Source of the DNA: Bacteroidota bacterium | GTDB lineage: Bacteria; Bacteroidota; Ignavibacteria; Tepidaquicellales; Tepidaquicellaceae | Assembly: GCA_023429265.1 (NCBI GenBank) | Contig: JAEYVS010000145.1 | Location: 1 to 6,457, forward strand | Direction of reading: 5' to 3' | DNA length: 6,457 nt | Shown: positions 1 through 6,091 of the stretch, piece after piece | Layout: the number at the start of each line of letters is the position of its first letter | How positions within the stretch are numbered: position 1 is the first letter of the stretch | Notes under the pieces: model-generated | Seen by the model: only the letters and a program-made list of their open reading frames with translations | Databases searched by the model: none | What the model was told of the DNA's origin: nothing | Translations under genes and position numbers: made by a program

Positions 1-153
1 GGAAAAGAGATCAGCGAACTGGTTGGACAGGTACTTCAAGCGGGAAGCTACAATTATTCATTCAACGCTTCAGAGCTGAATAGCGGAATTTACTTCTATA
101 CTTTAAAAGTTGGAGATTTCATTCAGACGCGAAAAATGGTGCTAATCAAGTAA
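1..153 (+). CDS. T9SS cargo protein, C-terminal sorting domain (5'-truncated)
   Basis: Frame 1 is open from the first base of the window to a TAA at 151-153, giving the last 50 residues of a protein that starts upstream. The tail has the pattern of a type IX secretion (Por) C-terminal sorting domain: a beta-rich stretch, then NSGIYFYTLKVGDF, then the closing TRKMVLIK. In Bacteroidota and relatives this domain directs proteins through the outer membrane and is normally removed or used for surface attachment. The catalytic or binding part of the protein lies outside the window, so its function cannot be named. The stop codon touches the stop codon of the convergent gene on the other strand. Confidence 0.85.
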   Translation, partial: GKEISELVGQVLQAGSYNYSFNASELNSGIYFYTLKVGDFIQTRKMVLIK

Positions 154-1419
154 TTAGACAAGCGTTATCTTTGTTATCTCAGGCGGGCAGTTCAACCTTA
201 ATGGCAGTCCCACAACACCAAGTCCTCTTGACACATACATTTGAGTTCCACCCTCTGTATACAATCCGCTTACATAAGGACTTACCGTACCTGCAGGTGA
301 TATGTTAGTGTTACCGAATTTGAACAATACTACCTGTCCCCCGTGTGTATGACCGCTTAAAAGCAGATCCACATTCCTTTTGGCGGCTTCATTCAAAAAA
401 TACGGCTTATGATATAGCATTACCTTTGGCAGTTCTTCATAATTGGATGCTTTACTCTTTGCATCCGCTATTGTGAGGTCCATATATCTCATTATTTCCG
501 GGTCATATTCGGAGTTGCTTCTCCTCACGTCATCAACCCCCAGGATGCATAGCTCTTCCCCGTTAATGTTAAGTATCCTTGACTCATTTCTGAATAGCTG
601 AATTGGCGTTTCATTTCTTACTACATCTGCTACATAGTCAGCATCAGCAAAATAATCGTGATTGCCGAGCGTACCAAATACACCGTGTTTTGCCTTCAAA
701 TCGCGGAATGCGTTTGCAAACGGTGCTGCTTCTGATATGTTGGAATTCGTCAGGTCCCCGGGTATCACTATGATATCCGACCCGACATCATTCACAGCCC
801 TGGCATAATCTCTCATTACATCCTCCGACATATACGGACCGCTGTGCACATCACATAGCAGTGTAAGAGTTGTACCCTTCAGAGCTGCAGGCAGGTTCTT
901 TATCTTCATTTCCCTTTCGGTAACTTCAAAATCATCCTTGCCCAGCACTGCTATTCCCGAACCTATGAACGCGTATCCCGAAGCTACTGCCGCAGCTCCC
1001 GTAACAAATCTTCGTCTCGACCGGTCGAACTTCTGAACACTCTTTTTCTGCTTAAATCCGGCAAGCCATTGCTTTGTCTTTTGAAACCTGTTCAAAATGA
1101 ATTCCGTCAGCCAGAATGGAAGCTTAAGGATCTTCCCTATCAGCAAATAAAACCCGATAAAAAAGATGGCGGCAGTGAACATATAAAATGGTATGATGTA
1201 TCCGTCATATAGCCATCCGGGCAGATCGGTCAGTCTTGCGCCAGTAACTACTATGTATATAAAGGGGATGGAAAATAAGACAAATGGTGTGATGGAGACC
1301 CAGTTAATCCACTTCTTAGGGAAATTCTTGCGTTTTAAGAACTTCCGAAACGTGATCATTGCAAGAATCTGTAGTCCTCCGTAAATCACGAATATTGTTA
1401 TAAACATCAATCTCCACAT
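154..1419 (-). CDS. Membrane-anchored metallophosphoesterase, YkuE/YaeI-like
   Basis: This 421-residue protein belongs to the calcineurin-like metallophosphoesterase superfamily. The di-metal site is complete: DVH (D190, H192), GDLTNS (D222), GNHD (N253-D255), YHKP (H337) and GHTHGG (H357, H359). The first 130 residues contain three hydrophobic segments (about 4-23, 41-60 and 73-97). A twin-arginine motif SRRRF (134-138) follows, then a fourth hydrophobic stretch (140-160). The catalytic domain therefore probably lies on the periplasmic face. B. subtilis YkuE, a relative, is a Tat substrate that hydrolyses phosphate esters, and some relatives act on UDP-diacylglucosamine in lipid A synthesis. 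Substrate cannot be assigned here. The first ATG gives the complete first membrane segment; Met5 is an alternative start. No recognisable promoter was found upstream. It is transcribed away from the metal-transport operon and shows no clear link to it. Confidence 0.9.
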   Translation of the reverse strand: MWRLMFITIFVIYGGLQILAMITFRKFLKRKNFPKKWINWVSITPFVLFSIPFIYIVVTGARLTDLPGWLYDGYIIPFYMFTAAIFFIGFYLLIGKILKLPFWLTEFILNRFQKTKQWLAGFKQKKSVQKFDRSRRRFVTGAAAVASGYAFIGSGIAVLGKDDFEVTEREMKIKNLPAALKGTTLTLLCDVHSGPYMSEDVMRDYARAVNDVGSDIIVIPGDLTNSNISEAAPFANAFRDLKAKHGVFGTLGNHDYFADADYVADVVRNETPIQLFRNESRILNINGEELCILGVDDVRRSNSEYDPEIMRYMDLTIADAKSKASNYEELPKVMLYHKPYFLNEAAKRNVDLLLSGHTHGGQVVLFKFGNTNISPAGTVSPYVSGLYTEGGTQMYVSRGLGVVGLPLRLNCPPEITKITLV

Positions 1420-1604
1420 ATAGTCAATCTAACAATAATATTGATTGTATTGGTTCCGTAAATTAATGTATTGGATTTTTTTAAAAAAGCTTATAAGAGG
1501 TTTAAATAAGAGTAATTCGGGATTTCAGCTCATCTGGAAATTCCACCCTTTATTGACGCTTATGTAATTGCTCACCTGAAAATAAGGCACGGAATTTAAT
1601 ACAC

Positions 1605-1635
1605 TTGATTTTATTTTTAAGCTTACCTAAATTTG
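1605..1635 (+). promoter_or_regulatory. Bacteroidota-type promoter of the metal-transport operon
   Basis: A TTG at 1605-1607 is followed, after a 20-base spacer, by TAAATTTG at 1628-1635. This matches the -33 (TTG) and -7 (TAnnTTTG) consensus of the Bacteroidota primary sigma factor, and 20 bases is within the usual spacing. The transcript would start near 1640, leaving a leader of about 28 bases before the ATG at 1668, too short for a known metal riboswitch. It is the only good match seen in the divergent gap and is placed to drive the whole five-gene operon. Confidence 0.6.
1616..1631. promoter_or_regulatory. Candidate MntR/DtxR operator overlapping the promoter
   Basis: The 16-mer TTTAAGCTTACCTAAA is an imperfect palindrome. 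Its outer TTTA/TAAA arms match exactly, and two of the inner mismatches are transitions. The right half, ACCTAAA, resembles half-sites of DtxR-family boxes. It lies in the promoter spacer and overlaps the -7 element, where a bound repressor would block RNA polymerase. The assignment rests on position and partial symmetry only. AT-rich DNA makes such palindromes by chance. Confidence 0.3.
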
Positions 1636-1667
1636 TATGTAACTAATCTTAATATTTAATATCGGTA

Positions 1668-2318
1668 ATGAATAGATCCATCGAGGATTACATAAAGAAC
1701 ATTTACACAATAAAGCAGGCCGTTGGAAAGGTGACTACATCTCTGCTCGCGGAAAATCTCAAAGTATCACCGGCTGCGGTCAGCGAAATGATATCGAAAT
1801 TGTCAAAATCGGGTTACATAAAGAACACCCCATACAAAGGGTTTGAACTTACCAAAAAGGGTGAAAAAATAGCTCTCAATCTCATTCGGAAGCACCGACT
1901 GTGGGAATTCTTCCTGGTTAAATATCTCGATTTTCCCTGGGACAAAGTTCACGATGAAGCAGAAAAGCTTGAACACGTTTCGACTGACGAGCTGATCTCG
2001 AAGCTCGAAAGCTATATGGATTTCCCAAAGCACGATCCACACGGCTACCCCATCCCCGATCAGAATGGAAAAATGGAGAAGGATAACTGCATTCCTCTGA
2101 CAGAGGCAGCCATTGGCTCTACCGGAACCATTAAGAGGGTATCCGATGAAAGCTCTGAATTTCTCAGTTACCTTTCAAAGGTAGGACTAAAACTAAATGA
2201 AGATGTAAAAGTCACCGACAGGATAGACTTCGATAATTCAATTGAGATCTCTAAAAAAACCGGAAAGCTCTTCCTGAGTGAAAAGCTCGCGGGGAATATT
2301 TACATACAGGCAAAATAA
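1668..2318 (+). CDS. mntR: Metal-dependent transcriptional repressor, MntR/DtxR family with C-terminal SH3-like domain
   Basis: This 216-residue regulator is full length for the long DtxR/MntR form. A winged helix-turn-helix occupies about residues 1-62, with recognition region SPAAVSEMI (34-42). The dimerisation and metal-binding domain spans about 63-135, and a FeoA/SH3-like domain covers about 142-216. By alignment with DtxR, the ligands are H76 (H79), E80 (E83), H95 (H98), E99 (C102), E102 (E105) and H103 (H106), with D7 in place of DtxR Met10. The Asp/Glu pair instead of Met/Cys is the hallmark of manganese-responsive MntR, although K10 stands where B. subtilis MntR has the ligand Glu11. 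It is the first gene of the operon, 6 bases before the binding-protein gene, which suggests it represses its own operon when Mn(II) (or Fe(II)) is sufficient. Metal specificity is inferred from these residues. Confidence 0.9.
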   Translation: MNRSIEDYIKNIYTIKQAVGKVTTSLLAENLKVSPAAVSEMISKLSKSGYIKNTPYKGFELTKKGEKIALNLIRKHRLWEFFLVKYLDFPWDKVHDEAEKLEHVSTDELISKLESYMDFPKHDPHGYPIPDQNGKMEKDNCIPLTEAAIGSTGTIKRVSDESSEFLSYLSKVGLKLNEDVKVTDRIDFDNSIEISKKTGKLFLSEKLAGNIYIQAK

Positions 2319-2324
2319 AGAACT

Positions 2325-3218
2325 ATGAGAATAATATTATTACTAACATTAACATTTTCATTACTACTGAACGGATGCGGTAACAATGATTCGCCGGATT
2401 CATCCGGTAAGATAGTTGCTGTCTCTTCCATAAACATCATCGGAGACATAGTAAAGAACATTGGCGGTGACAAAGTCGAGTCCATCAGCATTTGCGGCGT
2501 TGGTGTCGATCCTCATACTTACCATTCAAAGCCCGAGGATGTACGAAACATAGCTAAAAGTGATATTGCTTTCATTAACGGCTTTGCGCTCGAGCACTGG
2601 ATGGAGGAGTTAATAGATAATGCAGGCGGTGAACGCCCAAAGGTAGTTGTTACCGATGGCATCACGCCTCTCACAGATGAAAAGGGATATGGCGATCCCG
2701 ATCCCCACGCCTGGTTCGACGTGAAAAATGCTAAGATTTACGCTCAAAACATTGCAAATGCCCTGATTGAAATTGACAAGGAAAATGAAGAATACTATAG
2801 AACTAACCTTGATAATTATCTGAAACAGCTGGATGAGCTCGATGCCTGGATAATCGAACAGGTGGAGACTCTCCCCAAAGAAAAACGAGTGCTGATAACC
2901 TCACACGATGCATTCCGCTACTTCGGTAAGGCTTATGGGTTTGAGGTGCACGGACTGCAGGGGCTTTCGACGGAAGCTAAAGTTCAGACCGAGGACGTAA
3001 CCCGGATCATAGACCTTATAAAAGCCCGCGGACTAAAGGCTGTGTTTATCGAAACGAGCGTAAACCCGAAGCTGCTCGAGCAGGTATCGTCCGAAACAGG
3101 AGCAAAGGTCGGCGGCACATTATATTCCGACTCAATAGGTAATGAAGGAACCGAAGGCGGTTCATACATCGGAGCTGTAAAGTCAAATGTTTCAACTATC
3201 ATAAACTCTTTAAAATAA
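2325..3218 (+). CDS. Metal ABC transporter substrate-binding lipoprotein, TroA/MntC-like (cluster A-I)
   Basis: This 297-residue protein has an N-terminal signal sequence with a lipobox ending LLNGC (Cys18), so the mature protein should be a lipoprotein in the periplasm. It follows the cluster A-I fold of ZnuA, TroA, PsaA and MntC. Probable metal ligands are H64 in VDPHTYHSKP, H128 in DPHAWFD, H194 in TSHDAFRYF and D269 in LYSDSIG. This His-His-His-Asp set matches TroA and chlamydial YtgA; PsaA and cyanobacterial MntC have Glu in place of the third His. The His/Asp-rich loop usual in zinc-specific ZnuA is absent, which favours manganese or iron, although TroA-type sites also bind zinc. LQGLSTEAK (210-218) and GTEGGSY (275-281) are further family signatures. 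It lies 6 bases after the regulator and 1 base before the barrel gene. It would deliver metal to the downstream permease. Confidence 0.93.
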   Translation: MRIILLLTLTFSLLLNGCGNNDSPDSSGKIVAVSSINIIGDIVKNIGGDKVESISICGVGVDPHTYHSKPEDVRNIAKSDIAFINGFALEHWMEELIDNAGGERPKVVVTDGITPLTDEKGYGDPDPHAWFDVKNAKIYAQNIANALIEIDKENEEYYRTNLDNYLKQLDELDAWIIEQVETLPKEKRVLITSHDAFRYFGKAYGFEVHGLQGLSTEAKVQTEDVTRIIDLIKARGLKAVFIETSVNPKLLEQVSSETGAKVGGTLYSDSIGNEGTEGGSYIGAVKSNVSTIINSLK

Positions 3219-3219
3219 A

Positions 3220-4020
3220 ATGAGAAAGATATTAATTCTATTATTTTTACTTACAGCGGGCTTTATCCATTCACAAACCCCCGGGGACATTATTACAGAC
3301 CGCCCTGACCAGACAGAATCCACGGATATTTTACAGCCGGGATATGTCCAGATAGAGACCGGGGTTATGCATGAAAGAATCCCTGACGATGGTATTGGAT
3401 TCTATCTTTCTGAAGAAAGCAGTATTTATATTTCCACTTTGATAAGAATTGGAGTTTTTGAGAACCTTGAATTAAGAATTGCTCCGGAGTATGGAATAAT
3501 AAATAATAGGAGTAGATATGAATTAGATCCAGAATGGTATGAACAAAAGTCAGAAGGTTTTACTCCTTTGGTACTTGGTACAAAAATTAAAATTGTCGCT
3601 GAAAGATTACATTCCCCTGCATTATCTTTCTTATTTAATATAGACCTGCCTGAAATCGCCGGTAAAGACTTTAAGAGTAGTTATACAACTCCTGAAGTAA
3701 GACTGGCTATTGCAAAAGAACTATCTGACAGATTTGGTTTAGGAGTTAATGTGGGAGCTGAGTTTAACATGGCATTGGGAGAAACCAATGGTCTTTATAC
3801 TGTCGCCTTAGGTCTTGGATTATTAGATAACCTCAGTGGCTTCATTGAATTTTATGGCTTTTTTAGGCAGTATTCTAAAAACACCCATTTTTTAGATGGC
3901 GGTTTAACTTATCTGATCCAGAAAAATATTCAATTGGATCTGTCTGCGGGAACTGGATTAACTGATTTTACGCAGGACTATTTCATCAGCGGGGGCTTAT
4001 CAGTCCGTCTGCCAAGGTAA
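3220..4020 (+). CDS. Predicted outer-membrane beta-barrel protein, resembling the phenol_MetA_deg 'transporter' family
   Basis: This 266-residue protein begins with a signal peptide (about 1-18, probable cleavage at HS|QTPG). The mature start, DIITDRPDQTEST followed by LQPGYVQIETG, is the pattern of the barrel family often labelled putative MetA-pathway of phenol degradation (Pfam Phenol_MetA_deg) or simply 'transporter'. The rest alternates polar and hydrophobic residues in repeated strands with Gly/aromatic turns, up to the final strand ISGGLSVRLPR. It starts 1 base after the binding protein and ends 12 bases before the ATPase, so it is within the operon. It could be the outer-membrane entry route for the metal; this is inference from position, as the family has no firm substrate. 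Codon use differs from neighbours: 17 of 35 leucines are TTA, against 3 of 27 in the next gene (hand count), consistent with a separate origin. Confidence 0.75.
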   Translation: MRKILILLFLLTAGFIHSQTPGDIITDRPDQTESTDILQPGYVQIETGVMHERIPDDGIGFYLSEESSIYISTLIRIGVFENLELRIAPEYGIINNRSRYELDPEWYEQKSEGFTPLVLGTKIKIVAERLHSPALSFLFNIDLPEIAGKDFKSSYTTPEVRLAIAKELSDRFGLGVNVGAEFNMALGETNGLYTVALGLGLLDNLSGFIEFYGFFRQYSKNTHFLDGGLTYLIQKNIQLDLSAGTGLTDFTQDYFISGGLSVRLPR

Positions 4021-4032
4021 TTATTGAAAACT

Positions 4033-4782
4033 ATGAAAGTACTCGAAGTAAAAAATCTAACTATATCTTACCAGAAAAAGACCGCTATCAAGGGCATTAA
4101 TCTCGAGATAGAAAACGGCAGTATAATCGGTATAGTCGGTCCTAATGGCGCGGGTAAATCCACCTTAATGAAGGGTATTCTGGGTATGATACCAAAGGAT
4201 ACAGGTGAGATAAAAGCTTTTGGGAAGCCTGTAAAGGAATCCCTTAAACGCATCTCCTACATTCCCCAGAAGGAAATAATAGACTGGGACTTCCCCGTAA
4301 ATGTCGAGGAAGTCGTAATGATGGGACGTTATGCCCACCTGCCTATGATAGGCTTCCCGGGCAAAGCCGACAAAGAGATCGTGCGTGAAGCTATGGCTAA
4401 GATCGAGATCACAGACCTGGCTGACCGCCAGATAAGACAGCTTTCAGGAGGTCAGCAGCAAAGGATATTCCTTGCCAGGGCGCTCGCGCAGGAAAGCGAT
4501 TTATTCCTGCTGGATGAACCTTTCGTAGGCGTCGATGCCAAAACCGAAAAAGCTATTTTCGCTTTGATGCAGGAACTAAAGGAACAGGGAAAAACTTTGA
4601 TTGTAGTTCACCACGATCTGAGCAAGGTATTGGATTACTTCGATAAGCTGATCCTTATCAATCAGACTCTCGTAGCATATGGTGACACAAAGGATGTCTT
4701 CACACCGGAATTACTGCATAAAACATACGGCGGAAGACTTACAATCCTTGAAAAAACAGATCAATTGAGAGGGAGCAGATAG
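4033..4782 (+). CDS. Metal (Mn/Fe/Zn) ABC transporter ATP-binding protein
   Basis: This 249-residue ABC ATPase has all nucleotide-binding motifs. Numbered from the ATG at 4033, these are Walker A GPNGAGKS (36-43), Q-loop Gln79, signature LSGGQQQR (137-144), Walker B LFLLDEP with D161 and E162, and the H-loop at H194 in VVHHDL. The segment DWDFPVNVEEVVMMGRY just after the Q-loop is typical of the Mn/Fe/Zn importer ATPases (MntB/SitB/ZnuC group). It would power the permease encoded immediately downstream and act at the cytoplasmic face of the inner membrane. A TTG nine bases upstream could extend the protein by three residues, but the ATG is the ordinary choice and fits the usual MKVLEV-type start of the family. 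No clear Shine-Dalgarno precedes it. Confidence 0.94.
   Translation: MKVLEVKNLTISYQKKTAIKGINLEIENGSIIGIVGPNGAGKSTLMKGILGMIPKDTGEIKAFGKPVKESLKRISYIPQKEIIDWDFPVNVEEVVMMGRYAHLPMIGFPGKADKEIVREAMAKIEITDLADRQIRQLSGGQQQRIFLARALAQESDLFLLDEPFVGVDAKTEKAIFALMQELKEQGKTLIVVHHDLSKVLDYFDKLILINQTLVAYGDTKDVFTPELLHKTYGGRLTILEKTDQLRGSR
4771..4775 (+). promoter_or_regulatory. Shine-Dalgarno site of the permease-regulator fusion gene
   Basis: GGGAG lies 8 bases before the ATG at 4784, inside the last codons of the ATPase gene. The other genes of this operon have no comparable purine-rich site, so the fusion gene has the strongest apparent ribosome-binding site in the cluster. It also supports the ATG at 4784 as the true start. 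Confidence 0.5.
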
Positions 4783-4783
4783 T

Positions 4784-6043
4784 ATGTTTGATTTTCTAAT
4801 AGAACCTTTTCAATATGAGTTCATCCATCGCGCGCTGATTGCCTCAATAATTACCGGTATCAGCTGCGGACTTATAGGCGCGTTCATAATGCTTAGAAGG
4901 ATGTCGCTCCTCGGGGATGCGCTCGCTCACGCGGTTCTCCCGGGCGTGGTGATAGGTTTTATGATCGCGGGAAAAGGCCAGATAGCAATATTCATAGGCG
5001 CGGTAATATCGGGATTCATTACAGTCGTTTTGATCAGCTATATAAACCGTAACTCTAAGATTAAAGAAGATACTTCCATCGGTGTAATCTTCACGGGAGC
5101 ATTCGCGCTGGGTATTCTCCTCGTATCACAGCTTAAGCAGGTGCACATAGACCTTTCCTCTTACCTCTTTGGTGATGTTTTAGGTGTTTCAACGGAAGAT
5201 ATCATACTCTCATCCATTATAATGTTTGCCATAATAATATCCGTTATACTTTTTTATAAGCAGCTGCTTATTACATCATTCGACCCGACAATGGCAATGT
5301 CCATTGGCATTTCAACCGCGGCAGTGCATTATTTCCTTATGTCGCTTTTATCGATGACGATCGTCACTTCGCTCCAGTCGGTGGGTATCGTTCTTCTTGT
5401 TGCAATGCTTATTACTCCCCCGGCAACCGCATATCTCCTCACTGATAAAATGAAACCGCTATTGTTTCTTTCTGCCGGAATCGGAACATTAGCCGGAGTT
5501 ACGGGCCTCTTCCTCTCATATTATCTTAATTTCTCATCGGGCGCATCGATGGTGCTTGTAAGCGTTACATTCTTTGCGCTTGCATTTTTCTTTTCACCGA
5601 AGGAGGGAATCCTGACAAAGGCTCTTAGACGAAGGAAAAAAGCGCAATTCCACCTGGTTGAAGATATCATAAAAGCCATATACAAGTCCGACAAAGCTTT
5701 GGACCGGGAAAAATTGTTTGCATCAGTCTCCGGTGAGCTCGGCATCTCCCCGTCTAAAATGGAATCCATATCTCATCAGCTCATTAAGCTGGGTATGATG
5801 AAAAAAGAAAATGGAATGGTCGCGCTTACGGATATCGGCAATAAACTCGCGATTCGCCTCATCCGCTCACACAGGCTTTGGGAAACTTACATTACCGAAA
5901 ACAACATTACCGATATTCAGGACATTCACGAGGATGCCGAAAAATTCGAGCACATTCTTTCAGACGAACTGGCTGAAGAGATCGACCGCGAGCTCGGCCA
6001 CCCAGAAACCGACCCCCACGGCTCCCCAATACCAAAGATTTGA
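4784..6043 (+). CDS. Metal ABC transporter permease (ABC-3/ZnuB family) fused to an MntR/DtxR-like sensor domain; YtgCR-type architecture
   Basis: This 419-residue protein has two parts. Residues 1-270 form an ABC-3 family inner-membrane permease with about eight hydrophobic helices. Family landmarks include LGDALAHAVLPG (43-54), the region around LSSYLFGDVLG (124-134) and MLITPPATAYLL (208-219). After a basic linker (LRRRKK, 281-286), residues 290-419 are a DtxR/MntR-like module: a winged helix (about 290-355), then the metal-binding/dimerisation domain ending DPHGSPIPKI. Ligand positions are D294, H363, E367, H382, E386, E389 and H390, the same set as in the stand-alone regulator at 1668-2318. 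By hand alignment, residues 358-417 are 25/60 identical to residues 71-130 of that regulator. The SH3-like domain is absent. Chlamydial YtgCR has the same permease-repressor order and is cleaved to free an iron-dependent repressor. Here the module may be released, or may stay attached and sense cytoplasmic metal. The gene starts 1 base after the ATPase stop. No second permease is present, so a homodimer is expected. Confidence 0.93.
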   Translation: MFDFLIEPFQYEFIHRALIASIITGISCGLIGAFIMLRRMSLLGDALAHAVLPGVVIGFMIAGKGQIAIFIGAVISGFITVVLISYINRNSKIKEDTSIGVIFTGAFALGILLVSQLKQVHIDLSSYLFGDVLGVSTEDIILSSIIMFAIIISVILFYKQLLITSFDPTMAMSIGISTAAVHYFLMSLLSMTIVTSLQSVGIVLLVAMLITPPATAYLLTDKMKPLLFLSAGIGTLAGVTGLFLSYYLNFSSGASMVLVSVTFFALAFFFSPKEGILTKALRRRKKAQFHLVEDIIKAIYKSDKALDREKLFASVSGELGISPSKMESISHQLIKLGMMKKENGMVALTDIGNKLAIRLIRSHRLWETYITENNITDIQDIHEDAEKFEHILSDELAEEIDRELGHPETDPHGSPIPKI

Positions 6044-6067
6044 AAATCCATCTATAAACTAGATTTT
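6043..6067 (+). terminator. Weak AT-rich hairpin after the operon
   Basis: AAAATC at 6043-6048 can pair with GATTTT at 6062-6067, and alternatively ATCTA (6050-6054) with TAGAT (6060-6064). The stem is short and AT-rich, and only a short T-run lies in its 3' arm. It is the first symmetric element after the stop codon, but it is a poor intrinsic terminator. The larger inverted repeats further downstream may stop transcription instead. Confidence 0.2.
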
Positions 6068-6091
6068 AAATTACAGTTGGTGATTCAAAAA

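Noticed and set aside
142..157. CTAAT/ATTAG inverted repeat spanning the abutting convergent stop codons as a bidirectional terminator
   Set aside because: The stem is five AT-rich pairs with no T-run; the symmetry partly follows from TAA meeting TTA.
1433..1440. Minus-strand TATTATTG as a -7 element for the phosphoesterase gene
   Set aside because: It has one mismatch to TAnnTTTG and no TTG at the proper distance upstream.
1477..1488. TTTTTTAAAAAA palindrome in the divergent gap
   Set aside because: A-T homopolymer symmetry is common in AT-rich intergenic DNA; there is no GC stem, so neither a terminator nor an operator is supported.
1803..2042. Minus-strand open frame of 79 codons opposite the regulator gene
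   Set aside because: It is antisense to the conserved metal-binding region and has no protein-like features; the same holds for the antisense frames at 2300-2491, 2984-3202, 4068-4253 and 5521-5769, and for the plus-strand frame at 1193-1384 opposite the phosphoesterase.
4024..4032. TTG start giving three extra residues on the ABC ATPase
   Set aside because: The ATG at 4033 is in frame, fits the usual family start and leaves an ordinary 12-base gap after the barrel gene; no ribosome site favours the TTG.
6041..6043. Premature stop truncating the fused regulator before its SH3-like domain
   Set aside because: B. subtilis MntR also lacks that domain and, as far as I recall, so does YtgR; no SH3-like coding remnant was noticed after the stop, so a natural end is more likely.
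5811..6062. 83-codon plus-strand open frame overlapping the sensor domain
   Set aside because: It lies in another frame of a well-supported conserved domain and its translation is low-complexity with no recognisable family.
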